DNA of 64,000 nucleotides from Streptomyces sp. PsTaAH-137. GTDB lineage: Bacteria; Actinomycetota; Actinomycetes; Streptomycetales; Streptomycetaceae. The DNA lies in assembly GCF_003259365.1 (NCBI RefSeq), contig NZ_QLLY01000002.1, forward strand, positions 496,001 to 560,000, in the 5' to 3' direction. A model generated the notes under the pieces. It was not told where the DNA came from and made no database searches. It saw nothing but the letters and a program-made list of their open reading frames with translations. The translations under genes and the position numbers were made by a program. This document shows, piece after piece, positions 26,016-35,778 of the stretch; position 1 is the stretch's first letter; each line of letters begins with the position of its first letter.

Positions 26016-27247
26016 CGCCCACTCCCCTCGGAGAGCCCGAGCAGCCCGGCCATCCCGGAGGACGACGCGGACGTCCCGGAATCGTCGGCCACCGACGGGA
26101 GTGACAGCGCGCCCGGCTGTGCGGGCTTGGGCACGGCGCCCCCGCCCGGCGCGTGCGCCGAACCGCGTACGTTCACGCCGCTCGACGCGGGCGCCGTACA
26201 GCGGGCCCCGGTGTTCGTGGCGGGCGCCGCGCTGAGATCCGTACCGAGCCGGTACGTGGTGCCCGAGTAGCCCGCCGTGCACGGCAGGGGCTTGAAGAAC
26301 GTGACCGCCATACCGAAGTTGACCTTCTTCCCGTCGACGGCCGTGGCTCCCGCCGCAACGGCCGCGGGCAGCTTCACGAGCAGTTCCTCGGTGCCGCGCT
26401 GCCGGGTGACGGCGACCTCGGAGGTGGTGAGGAGGTTGGCGAGGACGACGCCGACCTCCGGGTTCAGGTCGCGGAGCAGCCCGCTGATCCGGGTGGCGGC
26501 GTCCGGCGCGGCCATGACCAGGCGGCGCAGGTCGGCGTCGGAGCCCTTGAGGGTGGAGGCCAGTTGGCTGGCGCCGGACGCGAAGGACTTGATGGCGTCG
26601 CCCTCCTGGGCCTGGGTGCGGAGCACGACCTCGCCGTCGTTCATGAGCTTGGTGGTCTCGGGGAGGGCCTTGTCGGCGGCCTGGACGAACTGCGAGCCGT
26701 TGTCCATGAGGAGTTGCAGGTCCTCGCCGCGCCCCTCGAAGGCCTTGCCGAACTCGTCGACGACCGTGCGCAGGTCGTCGAGCGGCACGGAGGTGGTGAG
26801 GTCGTCGACGCTGGAGAGGACGTCGGTGACCGGCTTGGGCACCGAGGACGCGGTCCGGTCGATGCGGTCGCCGTTCGCGAGGTACGGGCCGTCGGAGCGG
26901 TCCGGGCGCAGGTCGATGTACTGCTCGCCGACCGCCGACAGGCTCGCGACGACGGCCTTGGCGTCGTCGGGGATCTCGGGCGCGGACTTCTTGATGCGCA
27001 GGTCCGCCTCGACCCCGTCCCCGGTGAGGTTGATCGCCCCGACCCGGCCCACCGAGACGCCCCGGTAGGTGACGTCGGAGTGGGTGAACAGGCCGCCGGT
27101 GCGCGGGAGTTGCACCTTGACGGTGTAGTAGTCGGCGGCGCCGACGTAGCGGCCGAGGTCGGCGTACCGGATACCGAGGTAGCCGAGGACGAGCACGGCG
27201 ATGAGCAGGAACGCGAGGTTCTTCAGCCGGATGGCGAGAGTGATCAC
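26012..27247 (-). CDS. mceF: Mce-family protein MceF
   Basis: 411 residues: an N-terminal membrane helix (about 10-27), the MCE/MlaD domain (about 40-115, with GGLFTHSDVTYRGVSVGRV), a long helical region and a Pro/Ser-rich tail. Six such proteins form a hexameric needle or tunnel that carries lipids across the cell envelope, by analogy with mycobacterial Mce1 and Mce4. Sixth in operon order, hence MceF. The GTG start overlaps the mceE stop. No Arg-Gly-Asp motif was seen. Confidence 0.9.
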   Translation of the reverse strand: MITLAIRLKNLAFLLIAVLVLGYLGIRYADLGRYVGAADYYTVKVQLPRTGGLFTHSDVTYRGVSVGRVGAINLTGDGVEADLRIKKSAPEIPDDAKAVVASLSAVGEQYIDLRPDRSDGPYLANGDRIDRTASSVPKPVTDVLSSVDDLTTSVPLDDLRTVVDEFGKAFEGRGEDLQLLMDNGSQFVQAADKALPETTKLMNDGEVVLRTQAQEGDAIKSFASGASQLASTLKGSDADLRRLVMAAPDAATRISGLLRDLNPEVGVVLANLLTTSEVAVTRQRGTEELLVKLPAAVAAGATAVDGKKVNFGMAVTFFKPLPCTAGYSGTTYRLGTDLSAAPATNTGARCTAPASSGVNVRGSAHAPGGGAVPKPAQPGALSLPSVADDSGTSASSSGMAGLLGLSEGSGR

Positions 27248-28455
27248 CGGGAGGCACCCCCGCTCGGCGTCGCGCTGCTGCTCGTAGTCGTCGTGGAAGG
27301 AAGCGGCAGCGGCGACGACGGATCAGCCGACTTCCCCGACGCCCCCGGAGCCTTCTTCAGCGACTTGCGCTCGCTCTGCGGAGTCGCGGTCGGTGTCCCC
27401 GCCCCCGTGTTCTCCTCCAGCGGCGGGATCAGCGTCGTCCCCTTCACGGCCGCCATGTCGAGATAGGTGTTGAGGTAGTCGCCCTTGATGCCGTTCATGA
27501 CCTCGTCGGTGAACGGGTACGTCAGCAGCACCTGGAGCGAGTTCGGCAGGTCCTGGCCGGAGTCGGCGAGCGCCTTCAGGGTCGGGGCGAGGGCCTTGAG
27601 GTCGGCGACCATGTCGGCCTTGCTGCGGTTGATGGTGTCGGTGGCGACGTCCCCGAGCCGGTCGAGGGAGCGCAGCATGGTCATCAGTGAACCCCGTTGT
27701 TCCTCAAGGGTCTTGAGGCCGGGCGAGAGGCCGGTCAGCACGGTGTCGACGTCCTCCTTGCGGTGCGAGAGCGTCGCGGATAGCCGGTTGACCCCGTCGA
27801 GCGCGGCGGTGATGTCGCTGCGGTGGTCGTCGAGGTCGGTGACGAGGGCGTTGACCTGGCGCAGTGTCGAGCGGACCTGGGTCTCGCGGCCGCCGATGGC
27901 CTGGTTGAGTTCCTGGGTGATGGTCTTGAGCTGGTTGACGCCGCCGCCGTTGAGGAGCAGCGACAGCGCGCCGAAGACCTCTTCGACCTCGGTGTTGCGG
28001 CCGGTGCGGGAGACCGGGATGCGGGCGCCGGACTGGAGGGCGCCGGTGGCGTTCTCCGGTTCGACGAGCTGGACGTACTTCTCGCCGAGGAGGCTGGACT
28101 GCTCGATGCGGGCGCCGGCGTCGGCGGGCAGCTTCACATCGCCGTTGATGCGCATGGTGACGCGGGCGGTCCAGCTGTTCTTGCCTGCGAGTTCGATGTC
28201 GGTGACGCGGCCGACGGCCACGTCGTTGACCTTCACCGCGGACTGCGGGACGAGGCTGAGCACGTCCTTCATGTCGGCGGTGATGGTGTACGGGTGGGCG
28301 CCGAGGTCGGCGCCGCCGGGCAGCGGCACGTCCTCCAGGCCGCCGAACGACGGCGACGGCACGCTGATCACGCCGAGGGTGAGGAGGAAGGCGACGATGA
28401 TGACGCCTCCGCAGCCGATTCCCGCGCCGGCGCGGGCGGTGGTTCGCCGGTTCAC
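27244..28455 (-). CDS. mceE: Mce-family protein MceE
   Basis: 403 residues: a membrane helix (about 17-33), MCE domain (VPLPGGADLGAHPYTI, then VLSLVPQSAVKVNDVAVGRV), a long helical region and a low-complexity Ser/Thr/Pro tail. In mycobacteria MceE is a lipoprotein. Here the only nearby Cys (GIGCGG) lies before the hydrophobic stretch and no lipobox follows it, so this copy is probably anchored by a plain helix. Fifth Mce gene of the operon; GTG overlaps the mceD stop. Confidence 0.9.
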   Translation of the reverse strand: MNRRTTARAGAGIGCGGVIIVAFLLTLGVISVPSPSFGGLEDVPLPGGADLGAHPYTITADMKDVLSLVPQSAVKVNDVAVGRVTDIELAGKNSWTARVTMRINGDVKLPADAGARIEQSSLLGEKYVQLVEPENATGALQSGARIPVSRTGRNTEVEEVFGALSLLLNGGGVNQLKTITQELNQAIGGRETQVRSTLRQVNALVTDLDDHRSDITAALDGVNRLSATLSHRKEDVDTVLTGLSPGLKTLEEQRGSLMTMLRSLDRLGDVATDTINRSKADMVADLKALAPTLKALADSGQDLPNSLQVLLTYPFTDEVMNGIKGDYLNTYLDMAAVKGTTLIPPLEENTGAGTPTATPQSERKSLKKAPGASGKSADPSSPLPLPSTTTTSSSATPSGGASR

Positions 28456-29462
28456 TGGTCGCCTCCCACGGAGGGCAGCGGCAGCAGCGGTCCGCCCGAG
28501 CTGAGCTCGTTGAGGTTGGCGCGGCCGTCGAGGGTTCGGGTCTTGGGGTTGTACGCGTTGAGGACGTTGCCCGCGGCGAGCGGCGCCGCGTCCAGCGCTT
28601 CGGCGAGCGAGGCCCGCTGGTCGACGAGGGCCTGGGTGATCGGGACCAGCTTGTCGACGTTGTCCTTGAGTTCGTCCCGGTGGTGGTCGATGAACGTCTT
28701 CACCTGGCCGAGCGCGGCGCCGAGTTCCTTGAGGGCGCCCGCGAGGTCGTCGCGGTTCTCGGCGAAGTAGCCGGTGACGTCGTCGAGGGTCTCCTGCGCG
28801 GTGCGCACGCCCGAGTCCTCCTGTTTGAGCATCGTGGTGAACGACTGGAGCTGGGAGAGCGTGGTGAACAGGTCGTCGCTGCTGCCGTTGAGCGTCTTGG
28901 CGGCCTTGCCGAACTGCTCGATGCTGTTGCCGAGTTCCTGGCCGTTGCCCTTGAGGTTGGCGGCGCCGGTCTTCAGCAGCCCGGACAGCGCGCCCTTCTC
29001 GTTGGCGCCGTCGGGGCCGAGGGCCTTGCTGAGGTCGGTGATGCTGTCGTAGAGCTGATCGATCTCGACGGGCGTGCGGTTGCGGGAGGCGGGCAGCACC
29101 GCGCCGTCCTTCAGGGCCGCGCCCGACGAGTAGGCCGGGGTCAGCTGGACGTACCGGTCGGCGACGACGCTCGGCGCGACGGCGACGGCCCGCGCCCCGA
29201 CGGGCACCTTCACCCCGTCGTCGACGGCGAGAGTGACCCGCACGCGGGTGCCCTCGGGGTGCACGCCGTCGACCCGGCCGACCCGCACGCCGAGGATGCG
29301 CAGGTCGGAGCCGTCGTAGATGCCGACGGCCCGGTCGAAGTAGGCGGTGATGCGCGTGCCGCTGTCGCTGGTGGCGCTGACGCCGACGATGCCGGCGGCG
29401 ATCAGTACCGCGAGTGCGAGGGTGCCGATGAGCAGCCTCTTCGTGGTTCGTGTGGTGGCCAT
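28452..29462 (-). CDS. mceD: Mce-family protein MceD
   Basis: 336 residues, the shortest of the six. Membrane helix about 9-28, MCE domain (ITAYFDRAVGIYDGSDLRILGVRVG) followed by the helical region and a short tail. ATG 29462 is chosen because it directly precedes the basic residues and helix; the frame is open further upstream inside mceC. The gap to the mceC stop is 8 bases. Confidence 0.9.
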   Translation of the reverse strand: MATTRTTKRLLIGTLALAVLIAAGIVGVSATSDSGTRITAYFDRAVGIYDGSDLRILGVRVGRVDGVHPEGTRVRVTLAVDDGVKVPVGARAVAVAPSVVADRYVQLTPAYSSGAALKDGAVLPASRNRTPVEIDQLYDSITDLSKALGPDGANEKGALSGLLKTGAANLKGNGQELGNSIEQFGKAAKTLNGSSDDLFTTLSQLQSFTTMLKQEDSGVRTAQETLDDVTGYFAENRDDLAGALKELGAALGQVKTFIDHHRDELKDNVDKLVPITQALVDQRASLAEALDAAPLAAGNVLNAYNPKTRTLDGRANLNELSSGGPLLPLPSVGGDQ

Positions 29463-29470
29463 GGCGGCGG

Positions 29471-30535
29471 TCAGCCCCCGTTCCCGTACGAGCCGTTCTT
29501 CGGTGGTCTGCACGACTTCGCGGGGAGCGACTTCTCGGGCAGGTAGGTACGCGGCACGACGCCGCACAGGTAGCTGTCGAACCAGCGGCCGTTGCCGAGG
29601 GTGTTGCCGATCAGCCGGTAGTAGGGGCCGAGGAGGGAGAGGGTCTTGTCGAGCTTGTCCTTGTTCTCGGCGAGGACGGTGGTGACCCGGCTGAGCGCGG
29701 TGAGCGTCGGGCCGAGCTGCTGGTCGTTGTCGGCGACGATGCCGTTGAGTTCCCGGCCGAGCGCCTCGCTGCCGCTGAGCAGCGCCTTGATGGCGGTGCG
29801 CCGCTTCTTCAGCTCGGTGAGCAGGGAGCCGCCGTCGTTGATGAGCGTCTCGAAGCTGGACTGCTTCGTCTGGAGGGTCTTCGTCAGCTTCTTGCTGCCG
29901 GCGAGCAGCTCGGCGAGCTGGCTGTCGCGGGACGAGACCGTCTTCGACAGCGCGGAGAGGCCCTTGACGGCCGCCTTCACGTCGGGCGGCGAGTCCTTGA
30001 AGGTCTCCGAGATGGTGTCGAAGCTGGCGGCGAGCTGCTTGGTGTCGATCTCGTCGATGGTGCCGCTGAGGTCCTGGAAGGCTTCGGTGACGTCGTACGG
30101 GGAGGTGGTGCGGGACAGCGGGATGCGGGCGCCGGGGTCCTGGCGGCCGGTGCCGACCGGGTCGAGCGCCACGTACTTGTCGCCGAGGAGCGTCTTGATG
30201 GCGATGGAGGCCGTGGTGCGGTCGCCGATCCAGGTGCCGTCGTCCTTGATCTTGAAGGTGACCTTGACCTTGGGTCCGTCGAGGCCGACGCCGGTGACCT
30301 CGCCGACCTTGACCCCGGCGATCCGCACCTCGTCGCCCGAGCCGAGTCCCGCGGCCTCGCTGAAGTCGGCGCTGTAGGAGGTGCCGCCCCCGATGTAGGG
30401 CAGGCTGCTCGCGTTGAACGCGGCGAGCGCGACGAGCCCGAGCGCGACGATTCCGGCGACCGCGATGAGCACGGGGTTGCGTTCCTGTACGGGCTTCAGC
30501 CACTGCCGTTTCCGGCTTCTGTCCGCCGTCGTCAT
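29471..30535 (-). CDS. mceC: Mce-family protein MceC
   Basis: 354 residues: a basic N-terminus, membrane helix (about 22-42), MCE domain (YSADFSEAAGLGSGDEVRIAGVKVG), a long helical region and a C-terminal domain with two Cys (YLCGVV, KSCRPP) that may pair outside the cell. ATG 30535 overlaps the mceB stop (ATGA). Confidence 0.9.
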   Translation of the reverse strand: MTTADRSRKRQWLKPVQERNPVLIAVAGIVALGLVALAAFNASSLPYIGGGTSYSADFSEAAGLGSGDEVRIAGVKVGEVTGVGLDGPKVKVTFKIKDDGTWIGDRTTASIAIKTLLGDKYVALDPVGTGRQDPGARIPLSRTTSPYDVTEAFQDLSGTIDEIDTKQLAASFDTISETFKDSPPDVKAAVKGLSALSKTVSSRDSQLAELLAGSKKLTKTLQTKQSSFETLINDGGSLLTELKKRRTAIKALLSGSEALGRELNGIVADNDQQLGPTLTALSRVTTVLAENKDKLDKTLSLLGPYYRLIGNTLGNGRWFDSYLCGVVPRTYLPEKSLPAKSCRPPKNGSYGNGG

Positions 30536-31596
30536 CCCTGGCACCTCGCTTCGTTGACGGAGATACCGGTGGGGGCCTTCGACCCGTCGGACATGGCGAC
30601 CCCGCTGACGTGCGCCTCGCAGAGGTAGAGGTTGAACCAGGAGCCGTAGGAGGCGAGCCGGGACAGGGCCGTGAGCTTGGCCGGGGTCTTGTCGAGGAAG
30701 TTCTGGATCTGCGGGATGCCGTCACCCAACTGGTTGGAAAGGCGGCCGAGTTGCTGGATGTCGCCCTTGAGCGGGCCGCGCGTGTCCTTGAGGAATCCGG
30801 CGGTGACGGTCGTCAGGTCGCCCATCGCGGCGACGGCCTGGCCGAGCGGTTCGCGGTCCTCGTTGAAGCCGGACACCATCTGCTGGAGGGTGGTGACGAG
30901 GTCGTCGAACTGGTCCTCGCGGTTGTTGATCGTCGCGAGCACGTCGGTGAGGTTGCCGATGACCTCGCCGATCACCTTGTCCTTCGCGGCGACGGTCTGC
31001 GTGAGCGAGCCGACGTGCTGGATGAGGCTGTCGACCGTGCCGCCCTCGCCCTGGAGGACCTTGACGATCGACCCGGCGAGATCGTTGACGTCGCCCGGCG
31101 ACAGGCCCTCGAACAGCGGCTTGAAGCCGTTGAAGAGGAGCGTCAGGTCGAGGGCCGGGGTGGTGCGGTCCAGCGGGATGGTGTCGCCGGGCGACAGGTC
31201 GGAGCCCGCCGCTCCGGTGCCGCGCTCCAGGGACACGTACCGCTGGCCGACCATGTTGAGGTACTTCACGCCGGCCGTGGTGGTGCCGGGCAGCGTGCGG
31301 TCCTTGTCGACGGTGAAGGTGACCTGCGCGGTGCGGTGGTCGACGACGCGTACGTCGGTGACCTCACCCACCTTCACCCCGGATATCCGGACGCCGTCGC
31401 CGTCGATGAGCCCGGTGACGTCGGTGAACAGGGCCTTGTAGCTGCGGGTGTCGGTGTTGACGCCGCTGTTGGCGATGGACAGGCCGAGCACGGTGGTGGC
31501 GAGCGCGGTGACGAGGACGAAGATCAGCGACTTCGTGATGGGACCGGCGAGCGAGCGCCGCCGCACATGGCGGAAGTCGCCCTGAGGGGTACTCAC
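30532..31596 (-). CDS. mceB: Mce-family protein MceB
   Basis: 354 residues: basic N-terminus (RHVRRRS), membrane helix (about 20-42), MCE domain (YKALFTDVTGLIDGDGVRISGVKVG), a helical region and a Cys-containing end (YLCEAH...ARCQG). GTG 31596 overlaps the mceA stop. Second Mce subunit of the operon. Confidence 0.9.
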   Translation of the reverse strand: MSTPQGDFRHVRRRSLAGPITKSLIFVLVTALATTVLGLSIANSGVNTDTRSYKALFTDVTGLIDGDGVRISGVKVGEVTDVRVVDHRTAQVTFTVDKDRTLPGTTTAGVKYLNMVGQRYVSLERGTGAAGSDLSPGDTIPLDRTTPALDLTLLFNGFKPLFEGLSPGDVNDLAGSIVKVLQGEGGTVDSLIQHVGSLTQTVAAKDKVIGEVIGNLTDVLATINNREDQFDDLVTTLQQMVSGFNEDREPLGQAVAAMGDLTTVTAGFLKDTRGPLKGDIQQLGRLSNQLGDGIPQIQNFLDKTPAKLTALSRLASYGSWFNLYLCEAHVSGVAMSDGSKAPTGISVNEARCQG

Positions 31597-32855
31597 TTGA
31601 GCTTCACCTCCGTTCCCCGGTAGACGGGGCCGACGAGCAGGCTCGACCAGTCGGGCAGGTCGTTCGGCGAGGTCTTCGCGGAGGGCGCGATCAGCTCGTT
31701 CACCAGGTCGTTCTCCTGCGGCGAGTTGGCGGACCCGAGATCCTGTCCCGCGACGGAGTCCGACGCGGTGACGGCTGCGGGGGTACGCGCGGAGGCGCCG
31801 CCGAGGTAGGGCACGGAGTAGCAGTGCGGGGTGCCGCCGGAGCCGTAGGACGGGGTGTCGCGTCCGGCCTGGTAGGCGCCCCGGGAGGCGACGGTCGTGA
31901 CGTCGACGTGCAGGCCCGGCTGGTTGGTGCCCTTGCCGAGCGCCTTGTCCATGCGCGGCACGAAGTCGACGAGGGTGCGCAGCGTGCACGGGAACGACGA
32001 CGAGTACTTGGCGAGGATGCCGAGCGTGCCGCGCGAGGTGGCGGACAGCTGGATGATGTTGTCCTTGTTGGCCCGCAGGAACGCGTCCAGGTCCTCGGCG
32101 GTGCGGGTGGTGTCCCCGTACGCGGCGGCGAGGTCGCTCTGCTTCTCGGCGATGGTGCCGCTGGTGGTGGTGAAGTCGGTCAGCGCGTCGAGGATGCCGG
32201 GGGCCGCGTCGGCGTAGACGTGGGAGACCTGGACGAGCTGCTTCAGGTCCTCGTTCAGCGTCGGCAGGTTGGGGTTGAACTTCTTCAGGTGCGCGTCGAG
32301 CTGGGTGAGCGTGTCACCGAGCTGGTCGCCGCGGCCCTGGAGCGCCTGCGACACGGCGGACAGCGTCGCGGAGAGTTTCTGCGGCTGGACGGCGGTCAGC
32401 ATCGGCAGCACGTCGTCGAGGACCTGCTGGAGCTCGATGGCGTTGGCGGACCGGTCCTGCGGGATGGTCGCCCCCGCGGGCAGGGTGCGCGCCCCGGAGG
32501 CCGTGTCCTCCCCGTTGGCCGGTACGAGGGCCACGTACCGCTCGCCGAACAGCGTGGTCGGCAGCATCTGCGCGTGCACGTCGTCGGGGATGCGGTCGAG
32601 GGCGCCGGGCTTGAGGGCGAGGACGAGCCGCGCCCCGGTCTCCGTCGGCTCGATCTTGCGTACCTCACCGAGGACGACGCCGCGCATCTTGACCTCGGCG
32701 CCGAGGTGCATCTCGTTGCCGACGGAGCCGGTGTCGACGGTCACGTCGTCGGAGTCGGTGAAGTCCTTGTTGTATACGGCGACGGCCAGCCAGATGAGCA
32801 GGGCGGGCACGAGGAGGAAGGCGAGGCCGGCGAGGCGGCGTCGGATGGTGTCCAC
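31593..32855 (-). CDS. mceA: Mce-family protein MceA
   Basis: 420 residues: membrane helix (about 9-27), MCE domain (about 38-115, VGNEMHLGAEVKMRGVVLGEV), long helical region, and a C-terminal part with Cys residues (FPCTLR, PHCYSV). First Mce subunit after the permeases. GTG 32855 lies 6 bases after the YrbEB stop. It would form, with MceB-F, the periplasm-spanning lipid conduit. Confidence 0.9.
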   Translation of the reverse strand: MDTIRRRLAGLAFLLVPALLIWLAVAVYNKDFTDSDDVTVDTGSVGNEMHLGAEVKMRGVVLGEVRKIEPTETGARLVLALKPGALDRIPDDVHAQMLPTTLFGERYVALVPANGEDTASGARTLPAGATIPQDRSANAIELQQVLDDVLPMLTAVQPQKLSATLSAVSQALQGRGDQLGDTLTQLDAHLKKFNPNLPTLNEDLKQLVQVSHVYADAAPGILDALTDFTTTSGTIAEKQSDLAAAYGDTTRTAEDLDAFLRANKDNIIQLSATSRGTLGILAKYSSSFPCTLRTLVDFVPRMDKALGKGTNQPGLHVDVTTVASRGAYQAGRDTPSYGSGGTPHCYSVPYLGGASARTPAAVTASDSVAGQDLGSANSPQENDLVNELIAPSAKTSPNDLPDWSSLLVGPVYRGTEVKLK

Positions 32856-32861
32856 CGTCTC

Positions 32862-33668
32862 TCACCCCGCCACTTTCACGGTCGTCGTGGCGCCCCAGAT
32901 GGCGAGCGACAGGAAGAAGTCGGTGACGGCGATGACGACGATGGCGTTGCGCACCGACCGCCCCACCGCGATGCCGACCCCGGCCGGGCCGCCACTGGCG
33001 CGGAACCCGTAATAGCAGTGCGCGAGGATCACCATCACGCTGAAGATCAGCACTTTCAGCACCGACAACAGCACGTCGGTCGGTGAGAGGAACAGATCGA
33101 AGTAGTGGTCGTACGTGCCTGCCGACTGCCCGTTGAAGACGACGGTCACGATGCGCGAGGCGAGGTAGGAGGAGAGCAGCCCGATCGCGTAGAGCGGGAT
33201 GATCGCGACGACTCCGGCGATGATGCGGGTGGTCACGAGGTACGGCATCGAGCGCACGCCCATGCCTTCGAGTGCGTCGACCTCTTCGTTGATGCGCATG
33301 GCGCCGAGCTGCGCGGTGAATCCTGCGCCGACGGTCGCCGACAGGGCGAGTCCTGCGACGAGCGGCGCGATCTCGCGGGTGTTGAAGTAGGCGGAGACGA
33401 AGCCGGTGAAGGCGGCGGTGCCGATCTGGTCGAGGGCCGCGTAGCCCTGGAGGCCGACGACGGTGCCGGTGGCGGCCGTCATCGCGATCATCACGCCGAT
33501 GGTGCCGCCGATGACACCGAGGCCGCCGGAGCCGAAGACGACCTCGGCGAGCAGGCGTTGCACTTCCTTCGTGTACCGGACGACGGTCCGCGGTATCCAG
33601 ACCAGCGCCCGCACATAGAAGAGGAGTTGGTCGCCGCCCCGGTCGAGCCAGACGAGGGGTGAAGCCAT
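32862..33668 (-). CDS. yrbEB: MlaE/YrbE-family permease B
   Basis: 268 residues, about five membrane helices, with the MlaE-family stretches FYVRALVWIPRTVVRY, GFTAQLGAMRINEEVDALE and RDF-like loops. With YrbEA it forms the integral membrane part of the Mce lipid transporter. ATG 33668. It lies 7 bases after yrbEA and 6 bases before mceA. Confidence 0.92.
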   Translation of the reverse strand: MASPLVWLDRGGDQLLFYVRALVWIPRTVVRYTKEVQRLLAEVVFGSGGLGVIGGTIGVMIAMTAATGTVVGLQGYAALDQIGTAAFTGFVSAYFNTREIAPLVAGLALSATVGAGFTAQLGAMRINEEVDALEGMGVRSMPYLVTTRIIAGVVAIIPLYAIGLLSSYLASRIVTVVFNGQSAGTYDHYFDLFLSPTDVLLSVLKVLIFSVMVILAHCYYGFRASGGPAGVGIAVGRSVRNAIVVIAVTDFFLSLAIWGATTTVKVAG

Positions 33669-33675
33669 GCGGGAC

Positions 33676-34527
33676 TCAACCTCCCTTCGGTGGAACGATC
33701 TGGAGGTAGATCCCGGTCATCACCATGTTCACGAAGAACAGCAGGATGAAGGTGATGACGACGGACTGGTTGACGGCGTCGCCGACGCCCTTCGGGCCGC
33801 CGCGCGGGTTGAGGCCCCGGTAGGCGGCGACGATGCCCGCGATGAACCCGAAGATGAGGGCCTTCAGCTCGCTGATGTAGAGGTCGGGGAGCTGGGCGAG
33901 CGCGGAGAACGACTGCAAGTAGGCGCCGGGGGTGCCGTGTTGCAGGATGACGTTGAAGAAGTAGCCGCCGAGGGTGCCGACGACGGACACCATGCCGTTG
34001 AGCAGGAGGCTGACGAACATCGCGGCGAGGACGCGCGGCACGACGAGCCGCTGCACGGGCGAGACACCGATGACGGTCATCGCGTCCAGCTCCTCGCGGA
34101 TCTTCCGCGAGCCGAGGTCGGCGCAGATGGCGGAGCCGCCGGCGCCCGCGATGAGCAGGGCCACGATCAGCGGGCTCGCCTGCTGGATGACGGCGAGGAC
34201 GCTCGCACCGCCCGTGAACGACTGCGCGCCCAACTGCTGCGTCAGCGAACCGACTTGGAGCGCGATGACCGCGCCGAACGGAATGGACACGAGCGCGGCG
34301 GGCAGGATGGTGACGCTGGCGATGAACCAGAACTGCTCGACGAACTCCCGGAACTGGAACGGCCGCCGGAAGGTGTCCCGCACGACGCGGAGGGCGAGCG
34401 CGAAGAGCTGGCCGGTCTGACGGAGGGGGGCCAGGGCTTTGGACGGGCCCGGCGCCTTGGGCGGCGTGGTGGGGCGCGGTGGCACCCGGGAGTCCTCCGG
34501 GACGGGCAGCCGCGTGTCCGCGCTCAC
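33676..34527 (-). CDS. yrbEA: MlaE/YrbE-family permease A
   Basis: 283 residues with a Pro-rich cytoplasmic N-terminus and about five membrane helices. Conserved family segments: FREFVEQFWFIASVTILPA and CADLGSRKIREELDAMTVIG. It pairs with YrbEB and contacts the Mkl ATPase. GTG 34527 overlaps the Mkl stop. Confidence 0.92.
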   Translation of the reverse strand: MSADTRLPVPEDSRVPPRPTTPPKAPGPSKALAPLRQTGQLFALALRVVRDTFRRPFQFREFVEQFWFIASVTILPAALVSIPFGAVIALQVGSLTQQLGAQSFTGGASVLAVIQQASPLIVALLIAGAGGSAICADLGSRKIREELDAMTVIGVSPVQRLVVPRVLAAMFVSLLLNGMVSVVGTLGGYFFNVILQHGTPGAYLQSFSALAQLPDLYISELKALIFGFIAGIVAAYRGLNPRGGPKGVGDAVNQSVVITFILLFFVNMVMTGIYLQIVPPKGG

Positions 34528-35534
34528 GAGACCCCACCCCGCCGGGGCAGCGTCACGGTGGGCGCGAGCACGTCCTGCCGCCCGTAGGAAGACCGGATGG
34601 CGTCCTGCGCGGAACCCGGCAGCGTGTCGAGCATCCCGAGCACCCGCTCCCGCCGCCGAGCGACAGCGCCCCGCTCGCCGAGTCCGGGCGAGGGCTGAAG
34701 CTGCGGTACGAGCGCCTTGGGCTGCGGCGCCACCATCCCGCCCGAAGCCTCGGCGGCGAGCGTGGCCTCGTCCTTCTCCTCGCTCATGCCGATGGGTCCG
34801 GCCTTACTGGCCGTCAGGAACTGCGACACGACCGGCTCTTGGCTGGTGAGCAGCACCTCGCGCGGCCCGAACGTGACGAGCTTCCGTCGGAACAGCATCC
34901 CCATGTTGTCCGGCACGGTCGCCGCGATGTCGAGGTTGTGGGTGACGATGAGCATGGTGGCGTCGGTGGTGGTGTTCAGGTCGATGAGCAGCTGCGAGAT
35001 GAACGCGGTGCGCACCGGGTCGAGCCCGGAGTCCGGCTCGTCGCAGAGGATGATCTGCGGGTCGAGCACCAACGCCCGTGCCAGGCCGGCACGTTTGCGC
35101 ATACCGCCGCTGATCTCACCGGGCAGCTTGCCCTCGGAGCCGAGCAGGCCGACCGCGTCGATCCGCTCCATGACGATGCGGCGGATCTCCGATTCCTTCT
35201 TCTTGGTGTGCTCGCGCAGCGGGAAGGCGATGTTGTCGAAGAGGTTCATCGACCCGAACAGGGCGCCGTCCTGGAACATGAGCCCGAACAGCTTGCGGGC
35301 CTCCATGATGTCCCGCTCCGGGCTGCGCGCCATGTCCACGCCGTTGACCAGGACGCGGCCGTGCTCCGGCTTCAGCAGACCGATCAACGACTTCAGGAAG
35401 ACGGTCTTGCCGGTGCCGGACGGCCCGAGCATGACGCTCACCTCGCCCGCGGGCAGGGTGAGACTCACGTCCTGCCAGATGTTCTGCCGGCCGAAGGACT
35501 TGGTGAGTCCCTCGACCTTCACTTCGATTCCCAT
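34524..35534 (-). CDS. mkl: Mce transporter ATPase (Mkl/MlaF-like)
   Basis: 336 residues. Walker A GPSGTGKT (37-44), signature EISGGMRKRAGLARAL, Walker B ILCDEPDSGLDP and the TSGAL-like switch region of the MlaF/Mkl class (LMFQDGALFGSMNLFDNIAF). An extra 80-residue C-terminal tail is Pro/Arg-rich. It powers lipid import by the Mce complex. In mycobacteria the ATPase gene (mceG/mkl) is usually unlinked, whereas here it opens the operon. ATG 35534 has GAAGGTGAG upstream. Confidence 0.92.
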   Translation of the reverse strand: MGIEVKVEGLTKSFGRQNIWQDVSLTLPAGEVSVMLGPSGTGKTVFLKSLIGLLKPEHGRVLVNGVDMARSPERDIMEARKLFGLMFQDGALFGSMNLFDNIAFPLREHTKKKESEIRRIVMERIDAVGLLGSEGKLPGEISGGMRKRAGLARALVLDPQIILCDEPDSGLDPVRTAFISQLLIDLNTTTDATMLIVTHNLDIAATVPDNMGMLFRRKLVTFGPREVLLTSQEPVVSQFLTASKAGPIGMSEEKDEATLAAEASGGMVAPQPKALVPQLQPSPGLGERGAVARRRERVLGMLDTLPGSAQDAIRSSYGRQDVLAPTVTLPRRGGVS

Positions 35535-35778
35535 CGCTTCTCACCTTCAGCGAGCGAACTCGGCAGCGCACGGTAATTCGCTTCATACGTGCCGGACAAG
35601 ATCTCGGAGCGGTCGCCCCGAATCTTCCTGAAAACTTGTCATCCAGTGATAAGAGAGCCGTTCTCTCCTGTCGGAAGATGAGTAGAACCACGGAGCCCGC
35701 AAGGGCTCTGATAGTTCGCGGCGGGGCCCCCGTCCCGCCGGGGGTGCGACGAGAGACAGGGACCCCGCCACGGAGGCG

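Noticed and set aside
22669..26235. A 1188-codon open frame antisense to the lytic transglycosylase and Mce-associated genes
   Set aside because: It spans five clearly supported minus-strand genes, lacks motifs and has shadow-type composition.
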